NCBI GenBank assembly: GCA_047605645.1
Contig: JASGFJ010000027.1
Location: forward strand, 1 to 64,000
Source of the DNA: UBA1309 sp047605645
GTDB taxonomy: Bacteria; Bacteroidota; Bacteroidia; Bacteroidales; Dysgonomonadaceae
Direction: 5' to 3'
DNA length: 64,000 nucleotides
Made by a program: the position numbers and the translations under genes. Below, in pieces: positions 18,361-28,520 of this stretch. A model generated the notes under the pieces. The model was given only the letters and a program-made list of their open reading frames with translations. It did no database searches and was not told the DNA's origin. The number at the start of each line of letters is the position of its first letter. Positions within the stretch are counted from its first letter, which is position 1.

Positions 18361-20046
18361 ATGGCAGACGATAAAAAAATTATTTTTTCGATGATTGGGG
18401 TCAGTAAAATCATCCCCCCTCAAAAACAAGTATTAAAGAACATCTATCTTTCCTTCTTCTATGGGGCGAAAATCGGAATCATCGGATTGAATGGTTCAGG
18501 AAAGTCCACATTGATGAAAATCATTGCCGGTATCGACAAAGAATATCAAGGAGAGATCGTATCAGATAAAAGTTTCTCTGTCGGTTATCTGGAACAGGAT
18601 CCTCAACTCGATCCCACCAAGACCGTAAAAGAAATCGTACAGGAAGGAGTACAACCCATTATCGACCTACTCTCCGAATACGAAAGCATCAATGAAAAAT
18701 TCGGCTTACCCGAATATTATGAAGATCCGGACAAGATGGACAAACTCTTTGCCCGTCAGGCAGAATTGCAGGACAAAATTGATGCAGTGGATGCATGGAA
18801 TCTCGACAATAAATTAGAGAGAGCAATGGATGCATTGCGCTGTCCTGACGGCGACGAATCCGTCGCCCATCTTTCAGGAGGAGAACGCCGCCGCGTCGCT
18901 TTATGCCGTTTACTCCTTCAAGAACCGGACGTGCTACTACTCGACGAGCCAACCAACCACCTGGATGCAGAATCCATCGACTGGCTGGAACAACACTTAC
19001 AACAATACCAGGGAACAGTCATTTGTGTCACTCACGACCGTTACTTCCTGGATCACGTAGCAGGATGGATTCTCGAACTCGACCGCGGAGAAGGAATTCC
19101 CTGGAAAGGCAACTACACTTCCTGGTTGGAACAAAAAACCAAGCGAATGGAACAGGAAGAGAAACAAGCGAGCAAACGCCGGAAAACACTTGAAAGAGAG
19201 CTAGATTGGGTGAGAATGGCTCCTAAAGCACGCCAGGCAAAAGGAAAAGCACGTTTGAATTCTTACGAAAAATTACTGAACGAAGATCAGAGAGATCGGG
19301 AAGAAAAGCTGGAGATATTTATCCCTAACGGTCCTCGCCTGGGCAATAAAGTGATTGAAGCACACGGTGTAGCTAAGGCATTCGGCGAGAAACTACTATT
19401 TGACGACCTAAACTTCATGCTGCCTCCTAACGGGATTGTAGGAATTATTGGACCGAATGGAGCCGGAAAAACAACTCTTTTCCGATTGATCCAAGGACTG
19501 GATACTCCCGACAAAGGAACATTTGAAGTGGGTGAAACGGTGAAAACAGCATACGTAGATCAGGCACACACAGCTATCGACCCAAACAAAACCGTATACC
19601 AGGTCGTTTCGGAAGGAGCAGAATTCATCCGCGTGGGAGGCAAAGAAATCAATGCACGTGCCTATCTGTCAAAATTCAATTTTGCCGGAGCCGACCAGGA
19701 GAAACTTACCGGAGTACTTTCGGGAGGAGAACGCAATCGTCTCCATCTGGCTTTAACCTTAAAGGCAGAAGCCAATGTCTTGCTACTCGACGAGCCGACA
19801 AACGATATCGATGTAAATACGCTTCGGGCACTGGAGGAAGGATTGGAGAATTTTGCGGGTTGCGCGGTTGTCATTTCTCACGACAGATGGTTCCTCGACA
19901 GAATCTGTACACACATTCTGGCTTTCGAGGGAAACTCTGAGGTTTATTATTTCGAAGGTTCGTACAGCGAATACGAGGAAAACAAAAAAGCACGATTAGG
20001 AAATATTGAACCCAAAAGAGTGCGTTATCGCAAATTAATGAATTAA
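18361..20046 (+). CDS. ettA: Energy-dependent translational throttle ATPase EttA (ABC-F)
   Basis: 561 residues, two ABC modules and no membrane part. Module 1: Walker A GLNGSGKST, signature LSGGERRRVALCRLLL, Walker B VLLLDEPTNHLD. The linker between modules holds the arm with ARQAKGKARLNSYEKLL. Module 2: GPNGAGKTT, LSGGERNRLHLALTL, LLLDEPTNDID. Length and DEPTNHLD/DEPTNDID pair match EttA, which binds the ribosomal E site and gates entry into elongation according to ADP:ATP ratio. A strong terminator follows. Confidence 0.95.
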   Translation: MADDKKIIFSMIGVSKIIPPQKQVLKNIYLSFFYGAKIGIIGLNGSGKSTLMKIIAGIDKEYQGEIVSDKSFSVGYLEQDPQLDPTKTVKEIVQEGVQPIIDLLSEYESINEKFGLPEYYEDPDKMDKLFARQAELQDKIDAVDAWNLDNKLERAMDALRCPDGDESVAHLSGGERRRVALCRLLLQEPDVLLLDEPTNHLDAESIDWLEQHLQQYQGTVICVTHDRYFLDHVAGWILELDRGEGIPWKGNYTSWLEQKTKRMEQEEKQASKRRKTLERELDWVRMAPKARQAKGKARLNSYEKLLNEDQRDREEKLEIFIPNGPRLGNKVIEAHGVAKAFGEKLLFDDLNFMLPPNGIVGIIGPNGAGKTTLFRLIQGLDTPDKGTFEVGETVKTAYVDQAHTAIDPNKTVYQVVSEGAEFIRVGGKEINARAYLSKFNFAGADQEKLTGVLSGGERNRLHLALTLKAEANVLLLDEPTNDIDVNTLRALEEGLENFAGCAVVISHDRWFLDRICTHILAFEGNSEVYYFEGSYSEYEENKKARLGNIEPKRVRYRKLMN

Positions 20047-20070
20047 TTAAAGTTTTTTATTCTTATATTT

Positions 20071-20107
20071 AACGGGCAAATCCAATAGTAACAGGATTTG
20101 CCCGTTT
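20071..20107 (+). terminator. Rho-independent terminator of ettA
   Basis: AACGGGCAAATCC pairs with GGATTTGCCCGTT around a 10-base loop, followed by TTCTTATT. Confidence 0.85.
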
Positions 20108-20178
20108 CTTATTAATATAAAGGAGATACAAACTACACAGGATGAGAATGGATTGTGTGTAGAGAAAACTGAAAGAAA

Positions 20179-22578
20179 GTGTACACGAATCACACCCCAA
20201 CATACCTTGTTATTTTGCTGATTCTGATCCTAAGTGGCCTATGCGTTTCACTGAGTTCTCAGAGTCAGAATACCTCTATAGCGCCGTATGAGCAGTTGGA
20301 AATCGGCGACACCTCCATTGTATCACTAAAACTACCACCGAAAGGAGCGGATGACAAGTTACTCCTTCCCAAATCGGTTAAATTCAGAAGTACAAAAGAA
20401 GCTCTAAGCATCGCGAGAAATGTGATTAAGCACAAAAAAAGTTATCTGTATACCTCTGAAGCCTATTGCAACTACGACGTTTACGATAAACTGATGCTTG
20501 CCTGCTATAATTTCGATCCTGAAAATAAATACATGCGCAGATGGCCCTTTCTGAAAATATATTCCGACACCACATTAGTGGGTCGGAAATCGATACTGCC
20601 TTTTGCGATGTACGAGGCCTACACTTCCAATTTTCACAGAAAGGAGAATAATTTATTCAAACAAATAGTAAGAGGGAGACACATCTATGGCATTACCGAC
20701 GAACTCCATGCGGAAGATTTGTGTGAAGATTTAATCAGGACGTTAGAAAATGTAGATATCAGAAACAATGACTTTCGTATCTACTTCAACAAAATTATCT
20801 CTCCGCTAAACGACACTTACGGCACAAACTTTTATAGATGGCAAATCATGGATACGGTACAAATAGAAGGAAAACCATACACCGTACTTGCCTTCCGCCC
20901 AAGTTCTTTGCTTGAGCTCGGGTTTACAGGAAATATTTATGTCTCGACAGATGGCAACTATTCAATAAAGAAGTCTGTTATGAAAATTTCCCGCGCCATG
21001 GATCTTAACTTCATCGAAGAATTTTTGATATCCCGAGAATATCTGGAACTTCCGACAAAAATATGGATCCCGACAAAAACCAGTGTGATTTCCAAGGTTT
21101 CATTTTATGGAATTATCAAAAACTGGGTGGAATTCGGGCGTTCATACGACAATTTTCAATTTTCCCCGGCACCCGACTCCGTGTATAAAATGGACAAGAG
21201 AATTGCTTTCGACAAAGGCTATCTCCGTAAAGACAACTCCTTCTGGGAAAGCAAACGTGTTCTTCCGTTCACCGTTAAAAGCAATGAATATATCACCGAT
21301 AGCATCGTGAAGCATGTCACAAGAATCCCAACAATCAAATATTCTACCGCTGCATTTAATTTTCTGACAACCAGCTATTTTCCATTATCCAAAGATCCGA
21401 TGAAGAACAAGCTGAATATTGGCTCCTTCGACACCTTCTACAGTATGAATACCATAGAGGGCAGCCGATTGAGACTATCAACATTTACAACAGCAAACCT
21501 CCATCCACACCTCTTTTTGTCGGGATATGGCGCTTATGGTTTTAAAGATGAAAAATTCAAATATTCGATGGAAACAATCTGGGCCTTCAACAAACCACTT
21601 TTGTATCCAAAGGAATTTCCTCAAAACAACCTTTCTTTTACATACGAATACGATCTAAACGCACTGGGAGAGAACAATCTGTATGTCAAAAAGAACAACA
21701 TTTTGTTATCACTGCTTCGAAACCGGAACCTGCAACGCATGACCTACGCACGGCGATACCAACTGACCTATATCAAAGAATACCTAAATGGGTTATCTTT
21801 TCAATTGTTATTCAAATCACAAGAAGAAAGGCCAGCCGGAACCTTCATGTTTGAAAAATACAATGCCGAAGGAATGCGAACCCGGGTCAATCAGATGCAG
21901 ACTTCCGAAATAACGACCATCATGCGGTTTGCCAGCAAAGAAAGATTTCTTCTCCGCAACTATGAAAGGAAAGAACTCCCCGGTGAACGGTTTGTTGTCA
22001 GCCTGACAAACACCATTGGATTGAAAGATTTTCTGGATGGCGAATACGGATATTACAGAGCACAGCTACATATTATTAAAGATTTCTGGCTGGCAAGCTT
22101 CGGACAACTAAAGTCGTCTTTCAAACTCGAAAAAGTATGGGGAACACTCCCCTACCCGCTGCTCTTATCGCCCAATGCAAATAATTCCTACACTCTTCAA
22201 AACGAAACTTTTTACCTGATTCACCCGTTGGAGTTCATCAACGATCGCCAATTTTGCTGGGATATAGATTACAATATGCGAGGATGGCTTTTCAGACAAA
22301 TCCCGCTAATAAAACGTCTTCGGTTGAGAGAAGTAATCGGAATTTCGGGCTTTTGCGGAAAATTATCCCCTAAAAACCTTCCGGAAAACAGTCATAACCT
22401 CTTAATCTACCTTCCCGACAGCAGACTTATGGAGCCGGGAAAACCATATATAGAAGCAAACCTGGGGCTAGGAAACATCTTGCGAATTCTTCGCTTCGAC
22501 TACATTCGCCGGCTGACTTACCTGCAGGGCAATGTCAAACGAAGCGGATTTCGGGTTTCTGCCCAATTGCGTTTCTGA
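20179..22578 (+). CDS. DUF5686 family outer-membrane-associated protein
   Basis: 799 residues. The only start that keeps the signal peptide is GTG at 20179, directly after an in-frame TGA. Hydrophobic leader (LVILLILILSGLCVSL), then the DUF5686 region: YLYTSEAYCNYDVYDKL, the GKPYTVLAFRPSS beta segment and a C-terminal beta-strand-rich part that looks like an outer-membrane barrel ending VSAQLRF. Most family members I know also have an N-terminal carboxypeptidase-regulatory-like domain; that domain is missing here. Function unknown. porD follows after 65 bp, so both may be cotranscribed. Confidence 0.75.
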   Translation: MYTNHTPTYLVILLILILSGLCVSLSSQSQNTSIAPYEQLEIGDTSIVSLKLPPKGADDKLLLPKSVKFRSTKEALSIARNVIKHKKSYLYTSEAYCNYDVYDKLMLACYNFDPENKYMRRWPFLKIYSDTTLVGRKSILPFAMYEAYTSNFHRKENNLFKQIVRGRHIYGITDELHAEDLCEDLIRTLENVDIRNNDFRIYFNKIISPLNDTYGTNFYRWQIMDTVQIEGKPYTVLAFRPSSLLELGFTGNIYVSTDGNYSIKKSVMKISRAMDLNFIEEFLISREYLELPTKIWIPTKTSVISKVSFYGIIKNWVEFGRSYDNFQFSPAPDSVYKMDKRIAFDKGYLRKDNSFWESKRVLPFTVKSNEYITDSIVKHVTRIPTIKYSTAAFNFLTTSYFPLSKDPMKNKLNIGSFDTFYSMNTIEGSRLRLSTFTTANLHPHLFLSGYGAYGFKDEKFKYSMETIWAFNKPLLYPKEFPQNNLSFTYEYDLNALGENNLYVKKNNILLSLLRNRNLQRMTYARRYQLTYIKEYLNGLSFQLLFKSQEERPAGTFMFEKYNAEGMRTRVNQMQTSEITTIMRFASKERFLLRNYERKELPGERFVVSLTNTIGLKDFLDGEYGYYRAQLHIIKDFWLASFGQLKSSFKLEKVWGTLPYPLLLSPNANNSYTLQNETFYLIHPLEFINDRQFCWDIDYNMRGWLFRQIPLIKRLRLREVIGISGFCGKLSPKNLPENSHNLLIYLPDSRLMEPGKPYIEANLGLGNILRILRFDYIRRLTYLQGNVKRSGFRVSAQLRF

Positions 22579-22643
22579 ATACTCACAATAAAGAATATAC
22601 TGTTCCGTTTCAAATAGATAAACAATCTTCAACATTGTTGAAT

Positions 22644-23531
22644 ATGAAAAAAATATTTCTCATCGCCGCAATGTGTTTCTGCATTCATCTCCTTCAGGGA
22701 CAAGAACTGAATGCCAAACTGACATTGAACACATCCAAAATAGCAGGTTCGGAAAAATCGGTTTTCACAACCCTTCAAAATTCACTGGAGCAATTACTTA
22801 ACGGGACAAAATGGACAGAGACCAATTTTGCATCGAATGAAAAGATAGAATGCAGCTTTACGCTGATTTTAAACTCGATATCGGACAATACGTTCTCCGG
22901 TGAGCTGCAAGTTACCTCCTCGCGTCCGGTATATAACGCGTCCTACACAACACCGATGTTCAATTTCCGCGATGTGAACATTACATTCAACTACACCGAA
23001 GGAGAAACCCTTCAATATTCGCCAAATGACATTTCAAGCAACCTGATAGCTACAATGGCCTACTACGCCTACATTGTTATCGGACTGGACTTCGACTCCT
23101 TTGCCATGAACGGTGGTGCCCCTTATTTTCAGACAGCTATGCAGATTGTAAATGCGGCTCAGGCGCTGAATGTAAAAGGATGGGCAGCTTTCGACAACAA
23201 CAAGAATCGTTATGCTCTGGCTCTGGCCCTAACCGAAGAGAGCATGAAGCCATTTCACGAGATGTGGTACCAGTATCATCGCCTGGGAATGGATGATCTG
23301 GCAGCAAATGTCAATCGGGGAAGGACACAGATCAGCTCTTCTCTGGATGCGCTTTCAAAAATAAAAAACATCCGTACCGCCAATGTGGCGATTGCATTCT
23401 TTGGTGATACAAAATTGGAGGAAATAGGCCAGGTATTTGGCCAGGCATCTTCCGACCAGAAACAATCCTTGTACAAACTTCTAAATGAAATATATCCGAC
23501 AAAGACTTCTGTTCTGAATAAACTGAAGTAA
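22644..23531 (+). CDS. porD: Type IX secretion system protein PorD-like (DUF4835)
   Basis: 295 residues from ATG 22644 (upstream TTG codons ignored), with a signal peptide ending near LLQGQELNAK. DUF4835 features: FTTLQNSLEQLLNGTKWT, the PVYNASYTTPMFNFRD strand, LIATMAYYAYIVIGLDFDSF and a C-terminal alpha-helical part with NKNRYALALALTEESMKPFHE. The family is annotated as PorD, a T9SS accessory component with an unresolved molecular role. Its presence agrees with the T9SS sorting domain in the giant SprB-repeat protein of this window. Confidence 0.8.
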   Translation: MKKIFLIAAMCFCIHLLQGQELNAKLTLNTSKIAGSEKSVFTTLQNSLEQLLNGTKWTETNFASNEKIECSFTLILNSISDNTFSGELQVTSSRPVYNASYTTPMFNFRDVNITFNYTEGETLQYSPNDISSNLIATMAYYAYIVIGLDFDSFAMNGGAPYFQTAMQIVNAAQALNVKGWAAFDNNKNRYALALALTEESMKPFHEMWYQYHRLGMDDLAANVNRGRTQISSSLDALSKIKNIRTANVAIAFFGDTKLEEIGQVFGQASSDQKQSLYKLLNEIYPTKTSVLNKLK

Positions 23532-23706
23532 TTTTTGCGGGAGTGTAATGGCATATTTCAAACTCATCAGAAAATACGGAACTTCGTGTTTCCTGAAGAG
23601 ATAAACTACACCCGGAAAGAAGGTATTTATCGAACTCCTGCTGTCAATAAAGTATTGCCTATATTGGAGAGGATGGAGTTCTGATTATAGAAAATCACAT
23701 AACAAA

Positions 23707-23732
23707 AAAGGATTGCAAAATTGCAATCCTTT
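23707..23732 (-). terminator. Terminator after initiator tRNA
   Basis: Minus strand AAAGGATTGCAA pairs with TTGCAATCCTTT with a 2-base loop; the trailing T run continues TTTGTT. Confidence 0.8.
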
Positions 23733-23740
23733 CTCTTTAG

Positions 23741-23812
<72 letters not shown>

Positions 23813-23936
23813 ATTTCATGATGCAAAGGTAGACAAAATTTATTCAAAACCAAACATTCCCGCACCTTTTTATAAAATAAAATCCCCCTATCCGAACATC
23901 CAACTGAGGATAAGCAGATTAGACAGGTATTTTTTT

Positions 23937-25343
23937 TCACCATTTGTATGTTATTCCAAATCCGACAAACTCCTTATACTGAAAATATCCCAATGACGCG
24001 CTTTTATTTGCAACGCCGACTCCATCGTCATACCTCATATAAAGATACAAAGAGGAAGACAAGAGGCGTGTAAACGCAAAATCAAACTTATTTTCACTTT
24101 CCATCACCACTTTTGAATAACTTGTAAAGTACCTCCATCGGGAGGTCAAGGTTGCATAACGATTATAAGAATACACCAGATTCAGATTGTAAGTAGATCC
24201 CAAATCCAAATTAGCCTTCTTTCCCTGAGTCACCCCAAATTTAGTAACATCAACTCCCGTGTCTGCAACATATACATAATTCAGAGAGAATGGAGACAAA
24301 TCGAGAGTAAGTGCCAACTTGCGAAACTTATACGCAGGAGAAGTTTTTGTCAAACTGTATGTCATACCAATACCGGTATTTACCTGAAAAGGTGAAAACA
24401 AAGCTGCTGATTTTACTCCCGAGTTTACACCATACATATTAAACAGGGATGTTTTGATTTCATTCTTAATGGAATAAGACCATTTTGTTTGGGCGGCATC
24501 AATTCCAATTACAGAATAGATGCGTAAATAATCATCATTGACACTTATCTTATGTAATGAATCGGCCGGTGTGCTTTGAAAGTTTAGCTTCCATTCGAAA
24601 GTATTATTCCAGGAAACTTTATTTTTGCGGTAGTTGAGTAGTATCTTATGATAATTGCTCACACTGTAATTATTCACCCCTCCCGAAGACCAATTATCCG
24701 AAAACTGATTTTGATTGGCCTGCAAAGTATGCTCACCGGATTTCGTCCAGTAAATTCTTCTGGGGATAAATTTTTGAACATTGATAGTTGTATTTATCTC
24801 ATTTTTCCTGCCGACGATTTCTTTTTTTAGCTCCTTCGGAGAAACAAGCTCTTGATCTTCGATGGAAGGAAGGTTCTTAAATCCGAAAATAGAATATTGA
24901 ACAGCACTCAAATTCTGTGTATAAAAATTCTGCCGAACAGCTTTCCGCCATTGATTCCGCTCAATTTTAGACTGAAATGTCTTGTCACGGGGAAGCAGAT
25001 GGAAGGCCCACTGCGTCTGAGAAGTGCTGTCCGAATTATAAAAATTCAAATTACTCGGAAGGATACGCCCATCAAAGACCACCGGCAAAAAAATAGGATT
25101 AAAAAACATGGTGTCTCGAAACGATAGGGATGAATTGACGGGGGTCCAATTATTGATCGGAATCAATATCCCATTCTGCCTCACAAATTTTGTCGAATCC
25201 GGATTATATTGATTAATAATATTCGAAAAATTCACCACAGATTGTCTCTTGCCACCTAAAGCCGCCTGAGCAGTTGAAGCCATAAACAACAAACAGAAAG
25301 CGGAAAACAAAGTAACTTTATTTATACTAGTCATACCTTTCAT
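23937..25343 (-). CDS. DUF3078 family exported protein
   Basis: 468 residues with a signal peptide ending STAQAALG; ATG at 25334 is an equally possible start. The C-terminal 280 residues show the DUF3078 pattern: WTKSGEHTLQANQNQFSDNW followed by SSGGVNNYS, KVSWNNTFEWKLN and amphipathic strands ending EFVGFGITYKW, which looks like a small outer-membrane beta-barrel. Function unknown. Own promoter at 25430-25423. Confidence 0.8.
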   Translation of the reverse strand: MKGMTSINKVTLFSAFCLLFMASTAQAALGGKRQSVVNFSNIINQYNPDSTKFVRQNGILIPINNWTPVNSSLSFRDTMFFNPIFLPVVFDGRILPSNLNFYNSDSTSQTQWAFHLLPRDKTFQSKIERNQWRKAVRQNFYTQNLSAVQYSIFGFKNLPSIEDQELVSPKELKKEIVGRKNEINTTINVQKFIPRRIYWTKSGEHTLQANQNQFSDNWSSGGVNNYSVSNYHKILLNYRKNKVSWNNTFEWKLNFQSTPADSLHKISVNDDYLRIYSVIGIDAAQTKWSYSIKNEIKTSLFNMYGVNSGVKSAALFSPFQVNTGIGMTYSLTKTSPAYKFRKLALTLDLSPFSLNYVYVADTGVDVTKFGVTQGKKANLDLGSTYNLNLVYSYNRYATLTSRWRYFTSYSKVVMESENKFDFAFTRLLSSSLYLYMRYDDGVGVANKSASLGYFQYKEFVGFGITYKW

Positions 25344-25422
25344 ATTAACACATTACCTATAGGATCCAGTTTTGCGACAGCTCACTCTGCCATTTTTCAC
25401 AAAATCTGGACATATATATTTT

Positions 25423-25430
25423 CAAAGATA
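25423..25430 (-). promoter_or_regulatory. -7 box of the DUF3078 gene
   Basis: TATCTTTG on the minus strand, about 80 bases before the start codon. Confidence 0.55.
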
Positions 25431-25457
25431 TATGTTCTGTTTCGAAAGAAAACGGAT

Positions 25458-26636
25458 TTATTGCTCAACAGCTGCAAACTTTAAGCATACCGGTTTATCA
25501 ATATGTATATCTTTCTTCATATCAGTGAGCATTCCGGTGGTCTGATTAATCGCAAAAACCTGAATGGTATTGCTATCCCGGTTTGCTACTAACAACATTT
25601 TTCCGTTGGGGGTGATAATAAAATTTCGGGGATGTATTCCGGTTGGTTGATATCCGATTTTTGTAATCTTTCCATCCGTTTTAGAAACAGAGAAAATAGA
25701 AATCCCATCATTCTTAAGACGATGAGAGGTATATAAAAAGCGGCCATTGGGCGTGAGATGAATATCTGCACTTCCGCGTCCCTTAAAGCCATCCGCCATG
25801 ACAGCCTGAATTTCTTTGATTTTCCCATCGTGGTAATTAAAAACATTCACTTTTCCCGAATATTCATTTATCATGTACAACACCTTACCCGATGGGCTAA
25901 AAGCCAAATGACGCGGCCCGGCTCCAATCTCCAAATTAACAGTACTTAGTTTTGCCGTTTGCAGAAGTTCTTTGGCCTGCTGCGCGCTCTTATTTATTTC
26001 AAAACAATACAAACGATCTTTTCCCAGGTCTGTAGCCAGAAGGTATTTTCCGTCAGGACTCATCACAATCGTATGAATGTGTGATTTGCGACGAAACTCC
26101 TGTTTAGGTCCTTGCTTGAACCCGATAATATCTCTGTCTTCAGACAACGTACCGTCTTCGCGAATACTAATTACAGAGATGGTTCCTCCTAAATAATTGG
26201 CTGTAATAACAAAGCGTTCGGAAGGATCCAGGTTGATATAACAAGGAGCACCGCCACCTGTCTGTACGGAATTCTGGAGGCTAAGGACAGATGTTCTCCG
26301 ATCAAAAGAGAAAGCATTAGCCGAAGCTGTGGAATCTTCGTTTTCTGTAACAGAAAACACCCGGTTTTGGTCCTTACTCAAGACCAGATACGAGGGATTT
26401 TCGACCGAAGTGGATTGACTCAGATAATCACTGCCACCATCAATCGTATCAAAGCGATATACATATATCCCGTCGCTTCCCCCCGAAGTATATGTTCCTA
26501 TTAAAAGATAAAGACTATTTGCCATATTGACATTACCAATCGTTATTTCTTTTTTTGACCCGGATTTTGTGCAGCCTGCAGAAACTAACATACAAGACAA
26601 TAACACCGTAATCCACCCCAGACCTACTTTCTTCAT
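25458..26636 (-). CDS. Lactonase-family beta-propeller lipoprotein (6-phosphogluconolactonase-like)
   Basis: 392 residues from ATG 26636, which places the signal peptide and lipobox (LVSAGC) normally; a longer frame starts at 26678. The mature part follows the PF10282 seven-bladed propeller: LLIGTYTSGGSDGIYVYRFD, PSYLVLSKDQNRVFSVTEN, GGAPCYINLDPSERFVITANY, GAGPRHLAFSPSGKVLYMINE, GIHPRNFIITPNGKMLLVANR. Cytosolic homologues hydrolyse 6-phosphogluconolactone, but this one is exported and lipid-anchored, so its substrate may differ. Confidence 0.85.
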   Translation of the reverse strand: MKKVGLGWITVLLSCMLVSAGCTKSGSKKEITIGNVNMANSLYLLIGTYTSGGSDGIYVYRFDTIDGGSDYLSQSTSVENPSYLVLSKDQNRVFSVTENEDSTASANAFSFDRRTSVLSLQNSVQTGGGAPCYINLDPSERFVITANYLGGTISVISIREDGTLSEDRDIIGFKQGPKQEFRRKSHIHTIVMSPDGKYLLATDLGKDRLYCFEINKSAQQAKELLQTAKLSTVNLEIGAGPRHLAFSPSGKVLYMINEYSGKVNVFNYHDGKIKEIQAVMADGFKGRGSADIHLTPNGRFLYTSHRLKNDGISIFSVSKTDGKITKIGYQPTGIHPRNFIITPNGKMLLVANRDSNTIQVFAINQTTGMLTDMKKDIHIDKPVCLKFAAVEQ

Positions 26637-26876
26637 TGAAACACCATTTAGGCCAATCTTTTTCCTTGTCCTCATCATCTAAATCAAATTATATTACAAC
26701 TATTGCTATGCTCGTCGAAAATAATAACAAAATAAACAAAACAAATCCAAACGGACAACCGTCAAAGAGCATAAAATAATAGATAAGGGAAAGTTTATAC
26801 CCTGACAAGAAAAATTAACACCGCAACAAATTCCAAAAAATAAAGAAATTATCTTTTCCATATCCAAAACATTTCA

Positions 26877-26884
26877 TATCTTTG
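26877..26884 (+). promoter_or_regulatory. -7 box of rpmE2
   Basis: TATCTTTG, 51 bases before the ATG, the strongest form of the TAnnTTTG consensus. Confidence 0.7.
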
Positions 26885-26934
26885 CACTCCAAATTGCGTA
26901 TAAGAATAATAATAACAAAAAAATATAGATTGCA

Positions 26935-27195
26935 ATGAAAAAAGGAATCCATCCTGAATCTTACCGTCCAGTTGTATTCAAGGACATGTCAAATGACGAG
27001 ATTTTTATTTCTCGTTCAACTATACAAGCCAAAGAAACAATTGAAGTTGATGGAGTTGAATACCCATTGATAAAACTTGAAATCACCAGTTCTTCACATC
27101 CTTTCTATACAGGAAAACAGAAATTGGTAGACACGGCTGGTCGCGTTGACAAGTTCATGAGCAGATATGCAAAACGCGCACAGAACAAAAAATAA
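26935..27195 (+). CDS. rpmE2: 50S ribosomal protein L31 type B
   Basis: 86 residues: MKKGIHPESYRPVVFKD, SSHPFYTGKQ, DTAGRVDKFMSRYAKR. It has no cysteines, so it is the zinc-free paralogue; in many bacteria this form replaces the Cys-containing L31 under zinc shortage, though many Bacteroidota carry it as their only L31. Single gene with promoter and terminator. Confidence 0.97.
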   Translation: MKKGIHPESYRPVVFKDMSNDEIFISRSTIQAKETIEVDGVEYPLIKLEITSSSHPFYTGKQKLVDTAGRVDKFMSRYAKRAQNKK

Positions 27196-27224
27196 TTTGT
27201 TTCGGTAATTTGATACAAAACATT

Positions 27225-27260
27225 GCCTCTTCAGCCTGCTGAAGGGGCATTTTTGTTTTC
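27225..27260 (+). terminator. Rho-independent terminator of rpmE2
   Basis: GCCTCTTCAGC pairs with GCTGAAGGGGC (one G-U), followed by ATTTTTGTTTT. Confidence 0.85.
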
Positions 27261-27549
27261 CCCTTGCTGGATATTTTTCTACAAAACACCACATCAAACT
27301 AAACACACAAAAACCATTTGCCTGTCAGACCCGATAATAACTAAAGGATGGGCTGGAATTATGGAAACAAACAAACTTTCACTCGGCCATCAAAAAAAAC
27401 TATCTCCCTCAAAACAAAGAATATACAATAAGAGCCGAAAGACAAATCTGAAACAAATAATTATAGCCCGATTCAGAACTCTATTTGTTCGGATAAAAAT
27501 AAATGGAAAGGATTCTCCCAACATAGTTCACAAGTACAGGAAAATATCG
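27261..27549. other. Intergenic, no gene seen
   Basis: AT-rich stretch before the serine acetyltransferase gene. The frame at 27223-27552 overlaps the terminator and has no recognisable content. Confidence 0.4.
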
Positions 27550-27557
27550 TAATTTTG
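27550..27557 (+). promoter_or_regulatory. -7 box of the serine acetyltransferase gene
   Basis: TAATTTTG, 35 bases before the ATG. It probably drives the cysE-thyA-DUF5715-truA run. Confidence 0.45.
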
Positions 27558-27591
27558 AATTTAGTTATTAGATCCATTTAGTTTAAGAGGT

Positions 27592-28497
27592 ATGAGTCCG
27601 GAAAAAGGTATCAGGGAAATTATTGACAACAATATTGAAATATTAAAATCAGAGGAAGAGAAATCGGACAATCAATACGTCTCGAGATGCAACTGTCCCT
27701 TCCCATCGCACGATAAACTTATTGAATTCGTCAATTATGTAAGAGACATTTGTTTTCCGGGTTATTTTGAACATGTGGAAGAGGAGGATGCCGAGCATAA
27801 GTTAAGGGATTGCTTTCATCGCATTTATCATATTTTGCCCGATCAGATATATTTCGGCATGTCTTTTTCAAAGACGGATGATTGTAATTTGAAAGATCGC
27901 AGCAAAGAACTGACCGTTGAGTTTATCAACAAAATACCCGAAATCAAGCGACTGCTGGGTACTGATGTGAAAGCCATGTTCAAGAACGATCCGGCTGCCC
28001 GTGATGAAACAGAAGTAATCTTATGTTATCCCGCTATACGCGCCATGCTCCACCACCGAATTGCCCACTATTTGTTTGTAATGGGTGTGCCTATTCTTCC
28101 AAGAGTAATATCAGAGATCGCTCATTCGGATACAGGAATCGACATACATCCCGGCGCACATATCGGTGAATATTTCAGCATCGACCACGGCACAGGGGTA
28201 GTTATCGGACAAACATCCATCATTGGTCATCACGTATGCATCTATCAGGGTGTGACATTAGGTGCAAAAAGTTTCTCACTCGACCCGCAGGGCAAACCTA
28301 TCGATTTGCCACGCCATCCGATTATTGAGGATTATGTGACCATTTATTCCAACGCATCTATCCTGGGACGAATTACAATAGGGAAACACTCCATAATCGG
28401 CGGTAATATCTGGGTAACAAACAGCGTACCGGCATTCTCCAGAATCGTCCAGCAAAGAGCAATGGATGTATCATTCAGCGATGGAGCCGGCATTTAA
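27592..28497 (+). CDS. cysE: Serine O-acetyltransferase
   Basis: 301 residues. An alpha-helical N-terminal half is followed by a left-handed beta-helix with hexapeptide repeats: GIDIHPGAHIGEYFSIDHGT, GVVIGQTSIIGHHVCIYQGV, GAKSFSLD, RHPIIEDYVTIYSNASILG. The DIHPGA and DHGTGVVIG motifs are those of serine acetyltransferases, which transfer acetyl from acetyl-CoA to serine for cysteine synthesis. The C-terminus ends MDVSFSDGAGI. thyA follows 23 bp downstream. Confidence 0.93.
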   Translation: MSPEKGIREIIDNNIEILKSEEEKSDNQYVSRCNCPFPSHDKLIEFVNYVRDICFPGYFEHVEEEDAEHKLRDCFHRIYHILPDQIYFGMSFSKTDDCNLKDRSKELTVEFINKIPEIKRLLGTDVKAMFKNDPAARDETEVILCYPAIRAMLHHRIAHYLFVMGVPILPRVISEIAHSDTGIDIHPGAHIGEYFSIDHGTGVVIGQTSIIGHHVCIYQGVTLGAKSFSLDPQGKPIDLPRHPIIEDYVTIYSNASILGRITIGKHSIIGGNIWVTNSVPAFSRIVQQRAMDVSFSDGAGI

Positions 28498-28520
28498 TAG
28501 AAAACAGAAGAAAGTTTAAG

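Noticed and set aside
27223..27552. 109-codon frame after rpmE2
   Set aside because: Begins inside the rpmE2 terminator and has no protein-like pattern.
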